NCBI RefSeq assembly: GCF_002101555.1
Contig: NZ_LQOL01000051.1
Span: 1 to 59,409 of the forward strand
Length of the DNA stretch: 59,409 bases
DNA from: Mycolicibacterium canariasense
Lineage (GTDB): Bacteria; Actinomycetota; Actinomycetes; Mycobacteriales; Mycobacteriaceae
Reading direction: 5' to 3'
Shown: one piece after another, positions 49,562-59,409 of the stretch
Layout: the number at the start of each line of letters is the position of its first letter
How positions within the stretch are numbered: the first letter of the stretch is position 1
Notes under the pieces: model-generated
Told to the model about the DNA's origin: nothing
What the model saw: the letters and a program-made list of their open reading frames with translations, nothing else
Database searches by the model: none
Program-made: the position numbers and the translations under genes

Positions 49562-50151
49562 TCCTGTCGTCAGTTTTGCCGGCCATCGGCCTGTTCATTG
49601 TCACCAATATCGACGACATCATCGTGCTCTCGCTGTTCTTCGCCCGCGGCGCTGGGCACCGCGGCACCACGGTCCGGATTACCGCTGGGCAGTATCTGGG
49701 CTTTGCGGGCATTCTGGGTGCGGCCGTCCTGGTGACACTGGGTGCCGGTGCGTTTCTTCCCGCACAGGTCATCCCGTACTTCGGCCTGATCCCCCTGGCC
49801 CTAGGTCTACGGGGGGCATGGCAGGCGTGGCGTGGCAACGGTGACGACGATGATGATGCGAGCGCCACAGGCAGAAGCGTCGGCGTGTGGACCGTCGCTG
49901 CAGTCACTTTCGCCAATGGCGGTGACAATATCGGCGTCTATGTCCCTGTCTTCCTCAGCGTGGGGCCTGCTGCGGTCGTTGCCTACTGCGTCGTGTTCCT
50001 CGTACTCGTCGCTGTCCTCGTCGTTGCCGCCAGGTACGTCGCCACCCGCCGGCCGATCGCCGAAGTCCTCGAACGCTGGGAACACATACTCTTTCCGATC
50101 GTCCTGATTGGTCTTGGCATCGTCATCCTGGCTAGCGGTCTCGTCTCCTGA
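49558..50151 (+). CDS. cadD: CadD-like cadmium resistance membrane transporter
   Basis: A 197-residue membrane protein with five helices. The conserved FIVTNIDDIIVLSLFFARG in the first helix and FANGGDNIGVYVPVF in the third match the CadD family (LysE superfamily), which exports or sequesters cadmium. A short acidic loop with six consecutive Asp-type residues (GNGDDDDDAS) separates helices two and three. The start overlaps the CmtR-like gene (ATGA). It is convergent with the beta-lactamase-like gene. Confidence 0.87.
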   Translation: MILSSVLPAIGLFIVTNIDDIIVLSLFFARGAGHRGTTVRITAGQYLGFAGILGAAVLVTLGAGAFLPAQVIPYFGLIPLALGLRGAWQAWRGNGDDDDDASATGRSVGVWTVAAVTFANGGDNIGVYVPVFLSVGPAAVVAYCVVFLVLVAVLVVAARYVATRRPIAEVLERWEHILFPIVLIGLGIVILASGLVS

Positions 50152-50279
50152 AAGCTCAATGGCTTCGCTCGCTCGGCAGAATGCCACACAACGCTCGTCG
50201 TACTGGACGCGAACCCCGAGGGCGCCGCCTGAACCTTGCTTTCCGCAGAGGAGCGCTCCCGCATTTGCGAGTCAAAAGG

Positions 50280-51110
50280 TCATGGCCCTAAGAGGATTCG
50301 CGACAGCTCGGTGGTCGTTTCGACACCGTCGTCGTAGCCGCCCTCACCATCGAGGCCGTTCATGATGGCCAGGGTGTAGCGCTGGCCCGGGCCGGCGAAG
50401 CCCACGGAGTTGACCACCCACCCGCCCTGCTCCTGCGACCAGCCGTTCTTGTTGCCGGGACTCATCGCGGCCCCGGCGCCCCACACCCCCCACTGCTGCG
50501 AGCTGTCCACCCGCTGCATCTCGGCCACCACTGCCGCCGCGTTGGCCGGCGTGAGACCGGTGAGCACATAGTTCATCAGGGCGTCGAAGTCATCGGCGGT
50601 GCCCTTCTGAAAGCCCCAGTACGGGTAGACGTCGCCGAACCCGCGTTGCGGTTGCACGCTTGTCATCCCGTACCGAACGAAGTTCGCGTTGAACACATTG
50701 CTGGTCCCGCCGTACCGCGACCACAGCGAATCGGCCGCATCATTGTCCGAATTGCGCAGCATCGCAGCCATCTGTTCCCGGTCAGCCGCGGTCAGACGCA
50801 GCGTGCCGACCTGTTCGCGGCTCAGCAGGTCAGCCACCATCGCCAGTTTGATCGTCGATGCGGTCCAGATCGGCGTCCCGGCCGCGGCATTGCGGTAGCG
50901 CGCGCCGGTAACCCGGTCACGCAGCACGAACCCGACCGTTCCCGGACGGGTGGCCACGTATTTCTCGGCGGCCGCGATGCGCTGTTGCAGCCCGCACTGC
51001 GGGTCCGCAGCACTGCAGCTTGCCGAGGCCGACGGTACTGCGATCATCCACGACCACAGCATCGCAGCGCCGACCAGGAGGCGAAGCCCTCGGCGCACAG
51101 GTGTTTTCAT
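50280..51110 (-). CDS. Class A beta-lactamase-like exported serine hydrolase
   Basis: A 276-residue exported protein. The signal peptide ends near SASA (residue 30). Motifs of penicillin-interacting enzymes are ASTIK (Ser85, Lys88), SDN at 121-123 and NKNGW near residue 232 in place of KTG. The usual class A Glu166 loop is not obvious, so it may be a low-activity or non-lactamase PBP-like protein. It lies 68 bp downstream of the DsbA-like gene on the same strand and may share its promoter and BlaI-type operator. Confidence 0.82.
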   Translation of the reverse strand: MKTPVRRGLRLLVGAAMLWSWMIAVPSASASCSAADPQCGLQQRIAAAEKYVATRPGTVGFVLRDRVTGARYRNAAAGTPIWTASTIKLAMVADLLSREQVGTLRLTAADREQMAAMLRNSDNDAADSLWSRYGGTSNVFNANFVRYGMTSVQPQRGFGDVYPYWGFQKGTADDFDALMNYVLTGLTPANAAAVVAEMQRVDSSQQWGVWGAGAAMSPGNKNGWSQEQGGWVVNSVGFAGPGQRYTLAIMNGLDGEGGYDDGVETTTELSRILLGP

Positions 51111-51178
51111 GTGTTTCAGCTCTAACAGGGCCCGTAAACCGTCGGCCGCATGACATGGCCGTGTGTCGCACTTCGTCA

Positions 51179-51865
51179 TCAAGGTGTGTTCTGTAGCGCG
51201 TCCTCGACGGCGGTACGCAGATCCTCGGCACGACGCAGGGCAATCTGCTGGCCGTTGACGAAGAAAGTGGGTGTGCCCATCACACCGAGCTTTTCTCCGT
51301 CCTGCTGGTCAACGCGGATGCGTTCCAGCGTCGCCGGATCGTTGTAGGCCGCGTCGAACGCCGCCATGTCCAGGTTGAGGTCGGTGGCGAAACCGCGGAA
51401 GACGTCATCAGCCGGCACGCGCTGCTCGCCCCACTCCGATTGTGTCTCGTACATTTTCCGGTACATCGCTTCGAGTTGACCCTGTTGTGCAGCGGCCTCC
51501 ACGGCGCGTGCGGCACGCTCACCGTTGAAATGCCCCGACAACGGGAAGTACCGGATCACGAACTCGACACGATCGCCGTACTGGTTGCGCAATTCCTCTA
51601 CCAGGGGGTACGCGGCGCGGCACCCTTCGCACTCGAAATCCAGGAACTCGACGAGAGTCACCTTTGGATCCGGCAGGTCGTTGAGCCGGTGGCTGCTGTC
51701 GCGCACAACCTGTACCCCGCCGGCATCGGCGGTGGGCGCTGCTTCACTGCGGTTAGCATCGTCACCCTTGCTACCGCTGTTCATGAGCAAGACCACGCCA
51801 ACCGCCAGGATGGTGATGACGGCCAAAGCGGTCAGCCAGGCACGGCCAGCGCGCGTTGTCAGCAA
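51179..51865 (-). CDS. Membrane-anchored DsbA-like protein (CEGC)
   Basis: A 228-residue protein with an N-terminal anchor (LTALAVITILAVGVVLLM) and a DsbA-type domain. The active site is FLDFECEGCRAAYP, Cys79 and Cys82; the cis-Pro loop is GVMGTPTFFVNG. It is highly similar to the protein at 56016 and probably acts on envelope disulfides. It is divergent from an L,D-transpeptidase with a 17-bp palindrome between, and is probably co-transcribed with the beta-lactamase-like gene. Confidence 0.87.
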   Translation of the reverse strand: MLTTRAGRAWLTALAVITILAVGVVLLMNSGSKGDDANRSEAAPTADAGGVQVVRDSSHRLNDLPDPKVTLVEFLDFECEGCRAAYPLVEELRNQYGDRVEFVIRYFPLSGHFNGERAARAVEAAAQQGQLEAMYRKMYETQSEWGEQRVPADDVFRGFATDLNLDMAAFDAAYNDPATLERIRVDQQDGEKLGVMGTPTFFVNGQQIALRRAEDLRTAVEDALQNTP

Positions 51866-51919
51866 CAGTTCACTCCCTAGGTGGCGCTAAAGCGGCATGG
51901 TTCCCCGCTGACGTGCATA

Positions 51920-51936
51920 TACGTAGCAACTACGTA
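51920..51936. promoter_or_regulatory. BlaI-type operator 1: TACGTAG-N3-CTACGTA
   Basis: TACGTAGCAACTACGTA has perfect 7-bp arms and sits between divergent dsbA-like and L,D-transpeptidase genes. The same half-sites recur at 54708 and 54913, in the same 17-bp geometry, near a BlaI-family gene. Confidence 0.75.
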
Positions 51937-51981
51937 GGATGGTAGCGCAACGGATTCTCGGCGACGGACAGGACGGCTTTG

Positions 51982-53202
51982 ATGGGGCGGGCGATTTCCA
52001 CGATACGCATGCGAGGCACTGCGCTCACCACGCTATTCGCGCTCCTCACGCTGGTGGCGCTGGTCTTGGGTTTGAGCGCCTGCAGCTCGCCGCAAGGCAC
52101 CCCGCAGGCGCAGCCGATCGAGAAGGGCACGCCATACAGCGACCTGCTCGTCCCTAAATTGCAGGCTTCGGTCACCGACGGCGACATCGGGGTCACGGTC
52201 GAGGAACCAGTGACGGTGAGTGTCGAGGCCGGCGTGCTCGGCGAGGTGACCCTGGTGAATGCGCAGGGACGGGTCGTCGCGGGCGAGCTGAGCACCGACG
52301 GCGTTTCTTGGCGTTCGGCCGAGCCGCTGGGCTACAACAAGGAATACACACTGAACGCCGATGCCTATGGATTGGGCGGGGTGACCCACACCAGTGCCAC
52401 CTTCGAGACGCACTCCCCGCAGAACCTGACGATGCCCTACGTCATGCCCGATGACGGTGCCGTGGTCGGCGTGGGCCAGCCCATCTCGGTGACCTTCGAC
52501 GAGCCCATTCCTAACCGCCTCGCCGCCCAACGCGCGGTCACCGTGACCACCACTCCTGCGGTGGAGGGCGCATTCTATTGGCTCAGTGGTCGTGAGATGC
52601 GTTGGCGGCCCGCCGAGTATTGGAAGCCGGGCACCACGGTGGAGGTACAGGTGAAGACCTACGGGGTGGATCTGGGCGACGGTCTGTTCGGACAGGACGA
52701 TGTCACCAGCCGATTCACCATCGGCGATGAGGTCATCGCCACCGCCGATGACGCCACCAAGACCCTGACCGTGCGTGTCAACGGTGAAGTGGCCAAGACG
52801 ATGCCGATCTCGATGGGCAAGGATTCCTCACCCACCGACAACGGCACCTATATCGTCGCCGAGCGCCTTGCGGACATGGTGATGGATTCGTCGACCTACG
52901 GCGTGCCGGTGAACTCACCCGACGGGTACCGCACCGAGGTCAAGTGGGCCACCCGGATGTCCTACAGCGGGATCTTCGTCCATGCGGCTCCCTGGTCGGT
53001 GGGCAGTCAGGGGCGGACGAACGTCAGCCACGGCTGCCTCAACGCCAGCACCGAGAACGCGAAGTGGTTCTACGACAACACCAAACGCGGGGACATCGTC
53101 GACGTGATCAACACCGTCGGGCCCACGCTGCCCGGCACCGACGGTCTCGGCGACTGGAACATCCCCTGGGAGCAGTGGAAGGCGGGTAACGCCGCAGCTT
53201 AG
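51982..53202 (+). CDS. L,D-transpeptidase lipoprotein, LdtB-type
   Basis: A 406-residue lipoprotein. The lipobox [10 protein letters not shown] ends the signal; two immunoglobulin-like domains (residues about 60-250) precede the YkuD catalytic domain. The active site is [12 protein letters not shown]...NVSHGCLN, nucleophile Cys352. It makes 3-3 cross-links in peptidoglycan, as LdtMt2 does, and such enzymes are insensitive to most penicillins. ATG at 51982 is used. The BlaI-type operator lies 46 bp upstream. Its stop is two bases from the stop of the convergent BlaI gene. Confidence 0.9.
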   Translation: MGRAISTIRMRGTALTTLFALLTLVALVLGLSACSSPQGTPQAQPIEKGTPYSDLLVPKLQASVTDGDIGVTVEEPVTVSVEAGVLGEVTLVNAQGRVVAGELSTDGVSWRSAEPLGYNKEYTLNADAYGLGGVTHTSATFETHSPQNLTMPYVMPDDGAVVGVGQPISVTFDEPIPNRLAAQRAVTVTTTPAVEGAFYWLSGREMRWRPAEYWKPGTTVEVQVKTYGVDLGDGLFGQDDVTSRFTIGDEVIATADDATKTLTVRVNGEVAKTMPISMGKDSSPTDNGTYIVAERLADMVMDSSTYGVPVNSPDGYRTEVKWATRMSYSGIFVHAAPWSVGSQGRTNVSHGCLNASTENAKWFYDNTKRGDIVDVINTVGPTLPGTDGLGDWNIPWEQWKAGNAAA

Positions 53203-53204
53203 CG

Positions 53205-53570
53205 CTACCGCGAATCGACCTGACGTAGCGCTTTGCGCATCTGCGCGGATTCGTCGGCGGACATTTGCGCGAAGAGTGAGGCGAAGACCGCGTCCGGATC
53301 CCCCCCGGCTTCCAACGCTGCCCGCATGAGATTCGCGGAGCGCTCCTCGCGAGTCATGGTCGCCCAGTAGCGGTATGCCTTGTGTTCGCGGTCGCGTCGG
53401 ACCCAGCCTTTGCGGTGCAGATTGTCGAGGGTGGAAAGTACCGTGGTATAGGCAATTTGGCGTGTTGTGGACAGTTCCTCGAACACTGTACGCACCGTGA
53501 CGCCCTCCACACTGGCCCACACACGGTCCATCACCGTGGCTTCCAACTCGCCCAATCCCCCAAGCTGCAC
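53205..53570 (-). CDS. blaI: BlaI/MecI/CopY-family repressor
   Basis: A 121-residue winged-HTH protein. The N-terminal block LGELEATVMDRVWASVEGVT, the recognition segment QIAYTTVLSTLDNLHRKGWV and the wing REHKAYRYWATMTREE are typical of BlaI. The family represses beta-lactamase and penicillin-binding genes and is normally inactivated by the BlaR protease; no BlaR homologue is in the window. It lies 25 bp downstream of the NlpC/P60 gene and would be autoregulated through the operator at 54708. Confidence 0.9.
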   Translation of the reverse strand: MQLGGLGELEATVMDRVWASVEGVTVRTVFEELSTTRQIAYTTVLSTLDNLHRKGWVRRDREHKAYRYWATMTREERSANLMRAALEAGGDPDAVFASLFAQMSADESAQMRKALRQVDSR

Positions 53571-53595
53571 GCTGATCGTCCCCTAGAGCTGCGGC

Positions 53596-54678
53596 CTAGT
53601 AGCGCCGTGCGTTGTAGATGGGCGCCGACGATATCGGCGCTACCTTCACCGGCGTGCCGTAGGTGGACGCGTGCACCATGTTGCCCTCGCCAATGTAGAT
53701 GCCGGCATGAGAAGCATCTTCGTAGAAGGTCACGATATCGCCGGGCTGCAACGCGTTAATCGCCACGTCCTGGCCACCTGCTGCGAGAGCCTGACTGGAA
53801 CGCGGAAGCGATTTACCTTCTTGCAGGAAAGCCCATTTGATCAATCCGGAGCAGTCGAACGCTGCCGGCCCGGTGGCGCCCCAGGAGTACGGAGAGCCGA
53901 TGCGGCTCATGGCTGCCTGCACCGCCACGGTTGCGCCGCCGGGAGACGCTGGCGGTTGGGCCGCCTCGGGCATCGCAAGGATTGCCGGATCAGGCCCAGG
54001 GGCGGGGGGCGCGGCAACAGGCCCAGGGTCGGCCAGCACGACTCGCTGTTGTGGAGTCAGGGCCTGGTATTGGGCCTCCACTGAGGTGATCTTTTCTTTG
54101 AGGCGACTCTGTTGAGCCTGCACATCGGCCCGGACCGCGGCCGCCTCAGCGGCAGCCGCGCGCGCTTGCACAGCCGACGCTTCTGATGCCCGTACAGCAG
54201 CATCTGAGCGCAGGATCGCATTGCGGTGAGCGGTCATTCGGTCCCTCATCTGGCCGGCCATCAGAGACTTCAGAGCGAGGTCATCGATCATCCGTTGCGG
54301 CGACGGCGCGACGAGAATTGCCCCTAGAGTGCTTGTAGATCCGGCCATGTAGGCGGCCGCAGCCACTTCATCGACCGCGGCCTGATAGCCCGCCAGCTCG
54401 CCTTGGGCGGCACTGGCGGCCGCCAGATCGACACGGTGGCGCTCTTGGGCTGCGCGGTGCGCGGCGGTCTTCGATTCCAGGTCGATCTCGGCGGTGTACA
54501 TCTGCTCGGTCAGCCGTTCAGCCTCCCGCGAGAGCTCGTTCATACGCGCAAGCGCGTCGGCTGCGGGGTCAGCGCTGACCAAACTTGCGCCGGCGAGCAT
54601 CACCGCGGCCACCAGGGCAGACACGACCACCCGAAACCAGATGGTACGAGACGCCGGCTGCGCGTAGCTGTACCGCAC
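53596..54678 (-). CDS. NlpC/P60 peptidoglycan endopeptidase, RipA/RipC-like
   Basis: A 360-residue exported protein. A signal peptide (residues about 14-36) is followed by a long coiled coil (residues 40-215) and a C-terminal NlpC/P60 domain. Catalytic residues are Cys276 (FDCSGLIKW), His324 (SHAGIYIG) and His336 (MVHAST). It cleaves the peptide stems of peptidoglycan; the coiled coil likely inhibits or localises it. A CTCC-rich start region gives GGAGGAGT upstream. The 17-bp operator lies 30 bp upstream, and blaI follows. Confidence 0.9.
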   Translation of the reverse strand: MRYSYAQPASRTIWFRVVVSALVAAVMLAGASLVSADPAADALARMNELSREAERLTEQMYTAEIDLESKTAAHRAAQERHRVDLAAASAAQGELAGYQAAVDEVAAAAYMAGSTSTLGAILVAPSPQRMIDDLALKSLMAGQMRDRMTAHRNAILRSDAAVRASEASAVQARAAAAEAAAVRADVQAQQSRLKEKITSVEAQYQALTPQQRVVLADPGPVAAPPAPGPDPAILAMPEAAQPPASPGGATVAVQAAMSRIGSPYSWGATGPAAFDCSGLIKWAFLQEGKSLPRSSQALAAGGQDVAINALQPGDIVTFYEDASHAGIYIGEGNMVHASTYGTPVKVAPISSAPIYNARRY

Positions 54679-54707
54679 GTCGACTCCTCCTTGAAAGTCT
54701 TAGAATA

Positions 54708-54724
54708 TACGTATTTACTACGTA
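54708..54724. promoter_or_regulatory. BlaI-type operator 2: TACGTA-N5-TACGTA
   Basis: TACGTATTTACTACGTA lies 30 bp upstream of the NlpC/P60 start. It shares arms and spacing with 51920-51936. Confidence 0.72.
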
Positions 54725-54912
54725 GATCACAGGAAGGTTACGGAAGTTTGGCCCACCTGTCCACGCGTGGCGGTCAACACCCACCCGAGGGCCTCGCGGA
54801 GCACTTCGACACTAGAGCGTCCTGGCAGGATCAACGTTATAGCGACACGATGGGCGGCTGTCACGCCACCGCGGGGAGACGCAGTTGGCGAGCCGCCGAC
54901 TCTATGCCATAG

Positions 54913-55870
<958 letters not shown>

Positions 55871-55933
55871 ACGACTCCGGACGTGGGTTTTACGGACGCC
55901 TAGCCGGCCGGCCACCATGACCTACTGCCTTAC

Positions 55934-55944
55934 TACGTATATAC
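55934..55944. promoter_or_regulatory. Possible BlaI half-site with -10-like box
   Basis: TACGTATATAC contains one TACGTA arm and a TATACT-like -10 (55939-55944). The second arm 11 bp upstream is only TACTGC. It may be a degenerate operator of the DsbA/L,D-transpeptidase unit at 56016. Confidence 0.35.
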
Positions 55945-56015
55945 TGGGGTTTGCGGCCGCTCGCCCAGCCATGTGTGGCGCGATAGCGGTCGCCATAGAC
56001 AAAGGATGTGCGCCG

Positions 56016-56672
56016 GTGGCCCCTCTCACACGACTTCTGTTGACCGCGTTCGTGGCGTTCACAGCGATCATCGGCGCTGGTGTCTACCTGTCAGTACGGG
56101 ACGCGTCCACGACGACCGCTCAGGAAGAGGTCGTAGATGCCGGACAACTTGTTCGAGAGAACAGCCGTCGCCTCAACACAGCTCCCGGAAGTGACGTCAA
56201 CTTCGTTGAGTTCCTGGACTTCGAATGTGAAGCGTGCCGCGCCGCGTTCCCCCTTGTGGAGCAGCTGCGAACCGAGTACGCAGACCGAGTCAACTTCGTC
56301 GTCCGATACTTTCCGATCCAATCGCATTTCAATGCCGAACGCGCAGCACGTGCCGTCGAAGCTGCCGCTCAGCAGGGCAAGTTCGAACCGATGTACAAGA
56401 AGATGTTCGAGACGCAGAGCCAGTGGGGTGAACAGCAGGTGCCGGCGGACGCGACCTTCCGCGGATTCGCCGTTGAACTCGGCATCGACATGCTGGCCTT
56501 TGATGCCGCCTACAACGATCCAGCCACCGTTGACCGCATCAATGTCGATGTCGCCGACGGGGAAGCATTGGGTGTCAAGGGCACTCCGAGCATTTTCCTC
56601 GGCGGTCAGCAACTGGACTTCCGAACGTATGAAGATCTGTCCGCGGCGGTCGATCAAGCGTTGGCCCAATAG
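56016..56672 (+). CDS. Membrane-anchored DsbA-like protein (CEAC)
   Basis: A 218-residue paralogue of the protein at 51179. The anchor is [19 protein letters not shown]; the redox site [14 protein letters not shown] has Cys71 and Cys74; [12 protein letters not shown] gives the cis-Pro. The GTG at 56016 is chosen because AAAGGAT lies 8 bp upstream; an ATG at 55971 is in frame. It is followed after 19 bp by an L,D-transpeptidase, repeating the DsbA/Ldt association of 51.2-53.2 kb. Confidence 0.85.
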   Translation: MAPLTRLLLTAFVAFTAIIGAGVYLSVRDASTTTAQEEVVDAGQLVRENSRRLNTAPGSDVNFVEFLDFECEACRAAFPLVEQLRTEYADRVNFVVRYFPIQSHFNAERAARAVEAAAQQGKFEPMYKKMFETQSQWGEQQVPADATFRGFAVELGIDMLAFDAAYNDPATVDRINVDVADGEALGVKGTPSIFLGGQQLDFRTYEDLSAAVDQALAQ

Positions 56673-56691
56673 CGAGAGAGCGACGAAGTCA

Positions 56692-57588
56692 GTGCATTCC
56701 ACGCGTAGACCATTCACCGCGATCATCGCAGCCGGGTCAGCGGTCATCGCGATAGCGACGAGCGCGACTGCCTCTGCTGAGCCGATGGACCCGACCCCAC
56801 CCACTGTCCCGGGTGAGCCGTTCGCGATGCCGACGCCTGTCGGTGAAGCATCCGCGGGCCAGAATCCGGCGCCCTACATCGGGGAGCCGGTATTCGCGCC
56901 ACCGACATTCAACCCAGTCAACGGCTCGCTGGTCGGTGTCGCCAAACCCATCGTCATCAACTTTCAGCGCCCGATCGCCAACCGCCCGCTGGCCGAACAG
57001 GCGGTGCACATCTCATCCAACCCCCCGGTGCCCGGCAAGTTCTACTGGATGAGCGATACCCAACTGCGCTGGCGGCCTCTGGACTTCTGGCCAGCCAACA
57101 CCGTGGTCACTGTCGACGCCAGTGGCACGAGATCGAGTTTCCGCACCGGCGATGCACTGGTGGCGACCATCGACGATGCCACTCACCAGATGGAGGTCAT
57201 GCGCAACGGCGAGCTCGTGAAAACCATTCCGGTGTCCTTGGGTAAGCCCGGATACGAGACCCCCAATGGCACTTATTACGTCCTGGAGAAGTTCGCCGAC
57301 ATGGTCATGGACTCCTCCACGTATGGCGTCCCGATCGATTCCCCAGAGGGTTACCGGCTCAAGGTCAAGGACGCGGTGCGAATCAACAACGCCGGGATCT
57401 TCGTCCACGGCGCCCCCTGGTCCGTCGCCGATCAGGGCAAGCGCAACGTCAGTCACGGCTGCCCGAACCTCAGCCCCGCGGACGCCCAGTGGTTCTTCGA
57501 CAATTTCGGTAGTGGAGATCCGGTGGTCGTGAAGAACTCCGTCGGTACATACACCGAGAATGACGGCGCTCAGGATTGGCAGATCTGA
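56692..57588 (+). CDS. L,D-transpeptidase with HGCPN active site
   Basis: A 298-residue exported protein. The signal peptide ends near SASAEP; one immunoglobulin-like domain precedes the YkuD domain, so it is about 100 residues shorter than the paralogue at 51982. The catalytic segment is [14 protein letters not shown]...NVSHGCPN with Cys257; Pro replaces the usual Leu. No lipobox is present. The GTG start at 56692 lies 19 bp after the DsbA-like stop, suggesting one operon. Its last 119 bp overlap the opposite-strand cyclase gene. Confidence 0.87.
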   Translation: MHSTRRPFTAIIAAGSAVIAIATSATASAEPMDPTPPTVPGEPFAMPTPVGEASAGQNPAPYIGEPVFAPPTFNPVNGSLVGVAKPIVINFQRPIANRPLAEQAVHISSNPPVPGKFYWMSDTQLRWRPLDFWPANTVVTVDASGTRSSFRTGDALVATIDDATHQMEVMRNGELVKTIPVSLGKPGYETPNGTYYVLEKFADMVMDSSTYGVPIDSPEGYRLKVKDAVRINNAGIFVHGAPWSVADQGKRNVSHGCPNLSPADAQWFFDNFGSGDPVVVKNSVGTYTENDGAQDWQI

Positions 57589-58261
57589 CAGGTTCAGGCG
57601 GACGACTCCGCTCTTGGAACTGGCGTAGGCACGTCGTCGAACAGAACCGATACGACACTCCCCCACGAGAAATCGTCAACTCGGCAGTGAGTGCACCGAC
57701 GTGCATCCGGCATATCGGGTCGACATGATCTTGGTGACTGGCACCCATATCGAGCACGAAGACCTCTACCGGCGAAGTTATATTGCGCAGGCGCAGTGGA
57801 CCCAACGATGTTGATTCAACACCGCCGGAGGATCGTAGCTCCTTCGCGGCAGCGTGGTCCATGACGATCTGGCCTGGTTCGGCTATGGCCGCAAGTCTGG
57901 CCGCGGTGTTGACCGTCGCGCCGAAGATGTCGCCGTGGCGCTTGATCACCGAGCCGACACCAAATCCCGCCCGCAGCAGCGGAAAACCATCGATCCTGCG
58001 GGACGCGTCAGTGAGTCGTTGCAGGAACGCCACAGCCGCTGGGGCATCCGGGCTGGTGACCATCACGGCGTCACCAATAGTCTTGATCAGTTCGTCATCG
58101 GGCCCGAGCACCGCTTCAGACATTTCGGCGAAGTTGCCCGCCAGTCCTGCGGCGCGATGATCGCCGTGAACTTCGGTGTAGGCAGTGAAACCTGACATGT
58201 CCACGAATGTGACGACGGTATGGACGTCGGTGTGCTCGAAATCGCTTGCCACGCTGGACAT
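57470..58261 (-). CDS. Class III cyclase-domain protein fused to a YHS metal-binding domain
   Basis: A 263-residue cytosolic protein. Residues about 12-170 form an adenylate/guanylate cyclase homology domain with metal Asp21 ([16 protein letters not shown]) and Asp64 ([11 protein letters not shown]), and the [15 protein letters not shown] core. Residues 180-215 are a YHS domain: [10 protein letters not shown] and [12 protein letters not shown], with Cys184, 207 and 211. The following 48 residues are Arg-rich and lie antisense to the L,D-transpeptidase gene. It starts 8 bp after the P-type ATPase stop, so the two are co-transcribed. Confidence 0.85.
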   Translation of the reverse strand: MSSVASDFEHTDVHTVVTFVDMSGFTAYTEVHGDHRAAGLAGNFAEMSEAVLGPDDELIKTIGDAVMVTSPDAPAAVAFLQRLTDASRRIDGFPLLRAGFGVGSVIKRHGDIFGATVNTAARLAAIAEPGQIVMDHAAAKELRSSGGVESTSLGPLRLRNITSPVEVFVLDMGASHQDHVDPICRMHVGALTAELTISRGGVSYRFCSTTCLRQFQERSRPPEPVRSANPERRHSRCMYRRSSSRPPDLHYRNCRRTTGRPRG

Positions 58262-58269
58262 GATTGTGA

Positions 58270-59333
58270 CTACCTCACGTGCGGGTTATTCAACGGCGCC
58301 AGCGGGCGTATCGGTGTTGCGAGCAGTCGGAGCGCGTTGACCACAACGATGAGCGTCGACCCTTCGTGAATGAGTACCGCCGGGCCGATTCCCAGGCCCA
58401 GCACTGTCGCTGGAATCAGCAGCGCGACGATTCCCAGGCTCGCCCAAAGGTTCTGCTTGATGATGCGCGAGGAGCGCCTGCTGAGATCCACCGCGAACGG
58501 CAGCGCTGTGAGGTCATCGGCCATCAGAGCAACGTCGGCGGTCTCCAGGGCGACATCGGAGCCTGCCGCTCCCATCGCGATGCCGACGCTCGCGCTGGCC
58601 ATCGCGGGAGCGTCGTTGACGCCGTCTCCGACCATGCCGACCCGGCCGTGGCGCAGTCGAAGCGCCGCGATCTCGGACACCTTGTCCTCGGGCATCAGGT
58701 CGCCGCGGGCGAACCCGACGCCCACTTGGGCCGCGACGGCATCAGCCACGCGCTGGTTGTCGCCCGACAGCATCACGGTGTCATCGATGCCGAGCTCTGC
58801 GAGCTGTGCGATCACGGCTGCGGCCTCGGGACGTGGCACATCCATCAGTCCGATAGCGCCCAACCAGTGCTCGCCCGCGCGCACCAGCATGGTGGTGCGG
58901 CCCGACTGTTCCAGGAAGTCGACGTCTGCGGCCAGCTGACTCGGCGGGTGTTGGCCGGCTTCGGTGAACAGTTCGCGCTTGCCGATGCGGACCTCGACGC
59001 CGTCAACCGACGCTGAGATACCGCGACCGATCAGCGCACGGACGTTGGTCGCCTTCGGCACTGCCGCACCTGAAAGCCGTGCACGACCGTCGCGGACAAT
59101 GGCACGCGCCAGTGGGTGATCACTCTGCTCTTCGACCGCCACCGCGATGCTGAGCAGTTCTTCGTCGCCGCCGCTTGTCGTCGCGATGACGTCTGCGATC
59201 TGCGGGCGGCCCTCGGTCAACGTGCCGGTCTTGTCGAAGGCCAGTACCTTCACCCTGCCGAGTTCTTCGAGCGCGGCGCCGCCCTTCACCAGGACTCCGG
59301 CCTTGGCCGCGCGTGCCACCGACGACAACACCG
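58270..59333 (-). CDS. P1B-type metal-transporting ATPase, 5'-truncated by the terminal repeat
   Basis: About 354 C-terminal residues of a heavy-metal P-type ATPase. Motifs present are LAFDKTGTLTEGRPQ (phosphorylated Asp), HPLARAIV, VMLSGDNQRVADAV, and GDGVNDAPAMASASVGIAMG. The last helix region contains LIHEGSTLIVVVNALRLL; this HEGST motif is typical of the P1B-4 group (Co/Fe/Ni efflux, CtpD/CtpJ relatives). The N-terminal membrane domain, actuator domain and the SPC/CPC metal site are missing: similarity stops where the 76-bp repeat begins. It cannot be active unless the repeat is an assembly break. Confidence 0.88.
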
Positions 59334-59409
59334 CCTTCCGCGTCAGAGATCGGTAACCAGGACTCGGTTTTAATTCTCCGCATTTTTGCTGGTTCGATCA
59401 CCGGACCGG
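59334..59409. repeat. Right copy of 76-bp terminal inverted repeat
   Basis: It is the exact reverse complement of bases 2-77. It interrupts the ATPase gene just downstream of its membrane metal-binding helix. The two outer flanks (bases 78 onward and 59333 inward) share no target-site duplication. Confidence 0.9.

Noticed and set aside
59375..59409. GGTTCGATCACCGG near the right end looks like a tRNA T-arm
   Set aside because: The arms flanking TTCGATC do not pair and no anticodon or D-arm is present; the sequence is part of the 76-bp repeat.

Overview
The window is high-GC DNA from a mycobacterium, most likely a rapid-growing Mycolicibacterium-type species. The diagnostic families are an Emb-type arabinosyltransferase, Mce proteins, an antigen 85 fragment, an MceG/Mkl fragment, LdtB-type L,D-transpeptidases and a RipA-like NlpC/P60 hydrolase. 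I see no rRNA, tRNA, replication, partition or conjugation genes and no CRISPR array. Accessory regulators, gene fragments and mobile-element remnants point to a chromosomal island or a piece of a large plasmid. Both ends carry the same 76-bp sequence in inverted orientation, and the right copy cuts a metal-exporting P-type ATPase gene. The piece is therefore bounded by two copies of one repeat, probably an insertion-sequence end.

Layout. 0.3-9.7 kb: a flavin-split-barrel protein and a DinB-like protein opposite a CGNR regulator, a methyltransferase and an Emb arabinosyltransferase, then a DsbA-CcdA-beta-propeller thiol-redox operon. 10-19.4 kb: a stress and detoxification block with two haloalkane-dehalogenase-fold hydrolases, an RclC-like membrane protein, a thioredoxin-fold peroxiredoxin with its frameshifted TetR, an SDR, a peroxiredoxin-GAF fusion, two ECF sigma/anti-sigma pairs and an AhpD-like protein. 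Four promoters here share a TGTACY-N4-RGTAMA palindrome. 19.7-23.4 kb: an ssuACBD-like sulfonate operon. 23.4-25.3 kb: degraded DNA with an amidohydrolase pseudogene. 25.5-30 kb: a second TetR/peroxiredoxin module whose operators are TGGACY-N4-AGTCCA, plus a PPOX protein, a third peroxiredoxin-like protein, a crotonase and an SDR.

30-36 kb is a mosaic of envelope genes: a broken mceG, a small exported protein, the C-terminal end of an antigen 85 mycolyltransferase fused head-on to a truncated mceC, then intact mceD, mceE and mceF. 36-43 kb: a xi-class glutathione-transferase-like reductase, a lipoprotein pseudogene, a coupled three-gene cassette (HTH regulator, minimal nucleotidyltransferase-like protein, unknown 328-residue protein), and an HTH / degenerate tyrosine-recombinase / DDE-transposase-like unit. 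43-50 kb: a cupredoxin-plus-polytopic-membrane-protein operon, a fatty-acid-hydroxylase-family gene facing an AraC regulator, a spermidine-synthase-like membrane fusion, and a CmtR/CadD-type cadmium resistance pair.

50-59.4 kb is a cell-wall and redox regulon: a class A beta-lactamase-like protein, two DsbA-like proteins, two L,D-transpeptidases, an NlpC/P60 hydrolase, a BlaI repressor and a cytochrome oxidase subunit III. Three intergenic regions there carry 17-bp palindromes of the form TACGTA-N5-TACGTA, which I propose as BlaI operators. No BlaR-type sensor protease is present. The window closes with a cyclase-YHS fusion and the truncated P1B-type ATPase.
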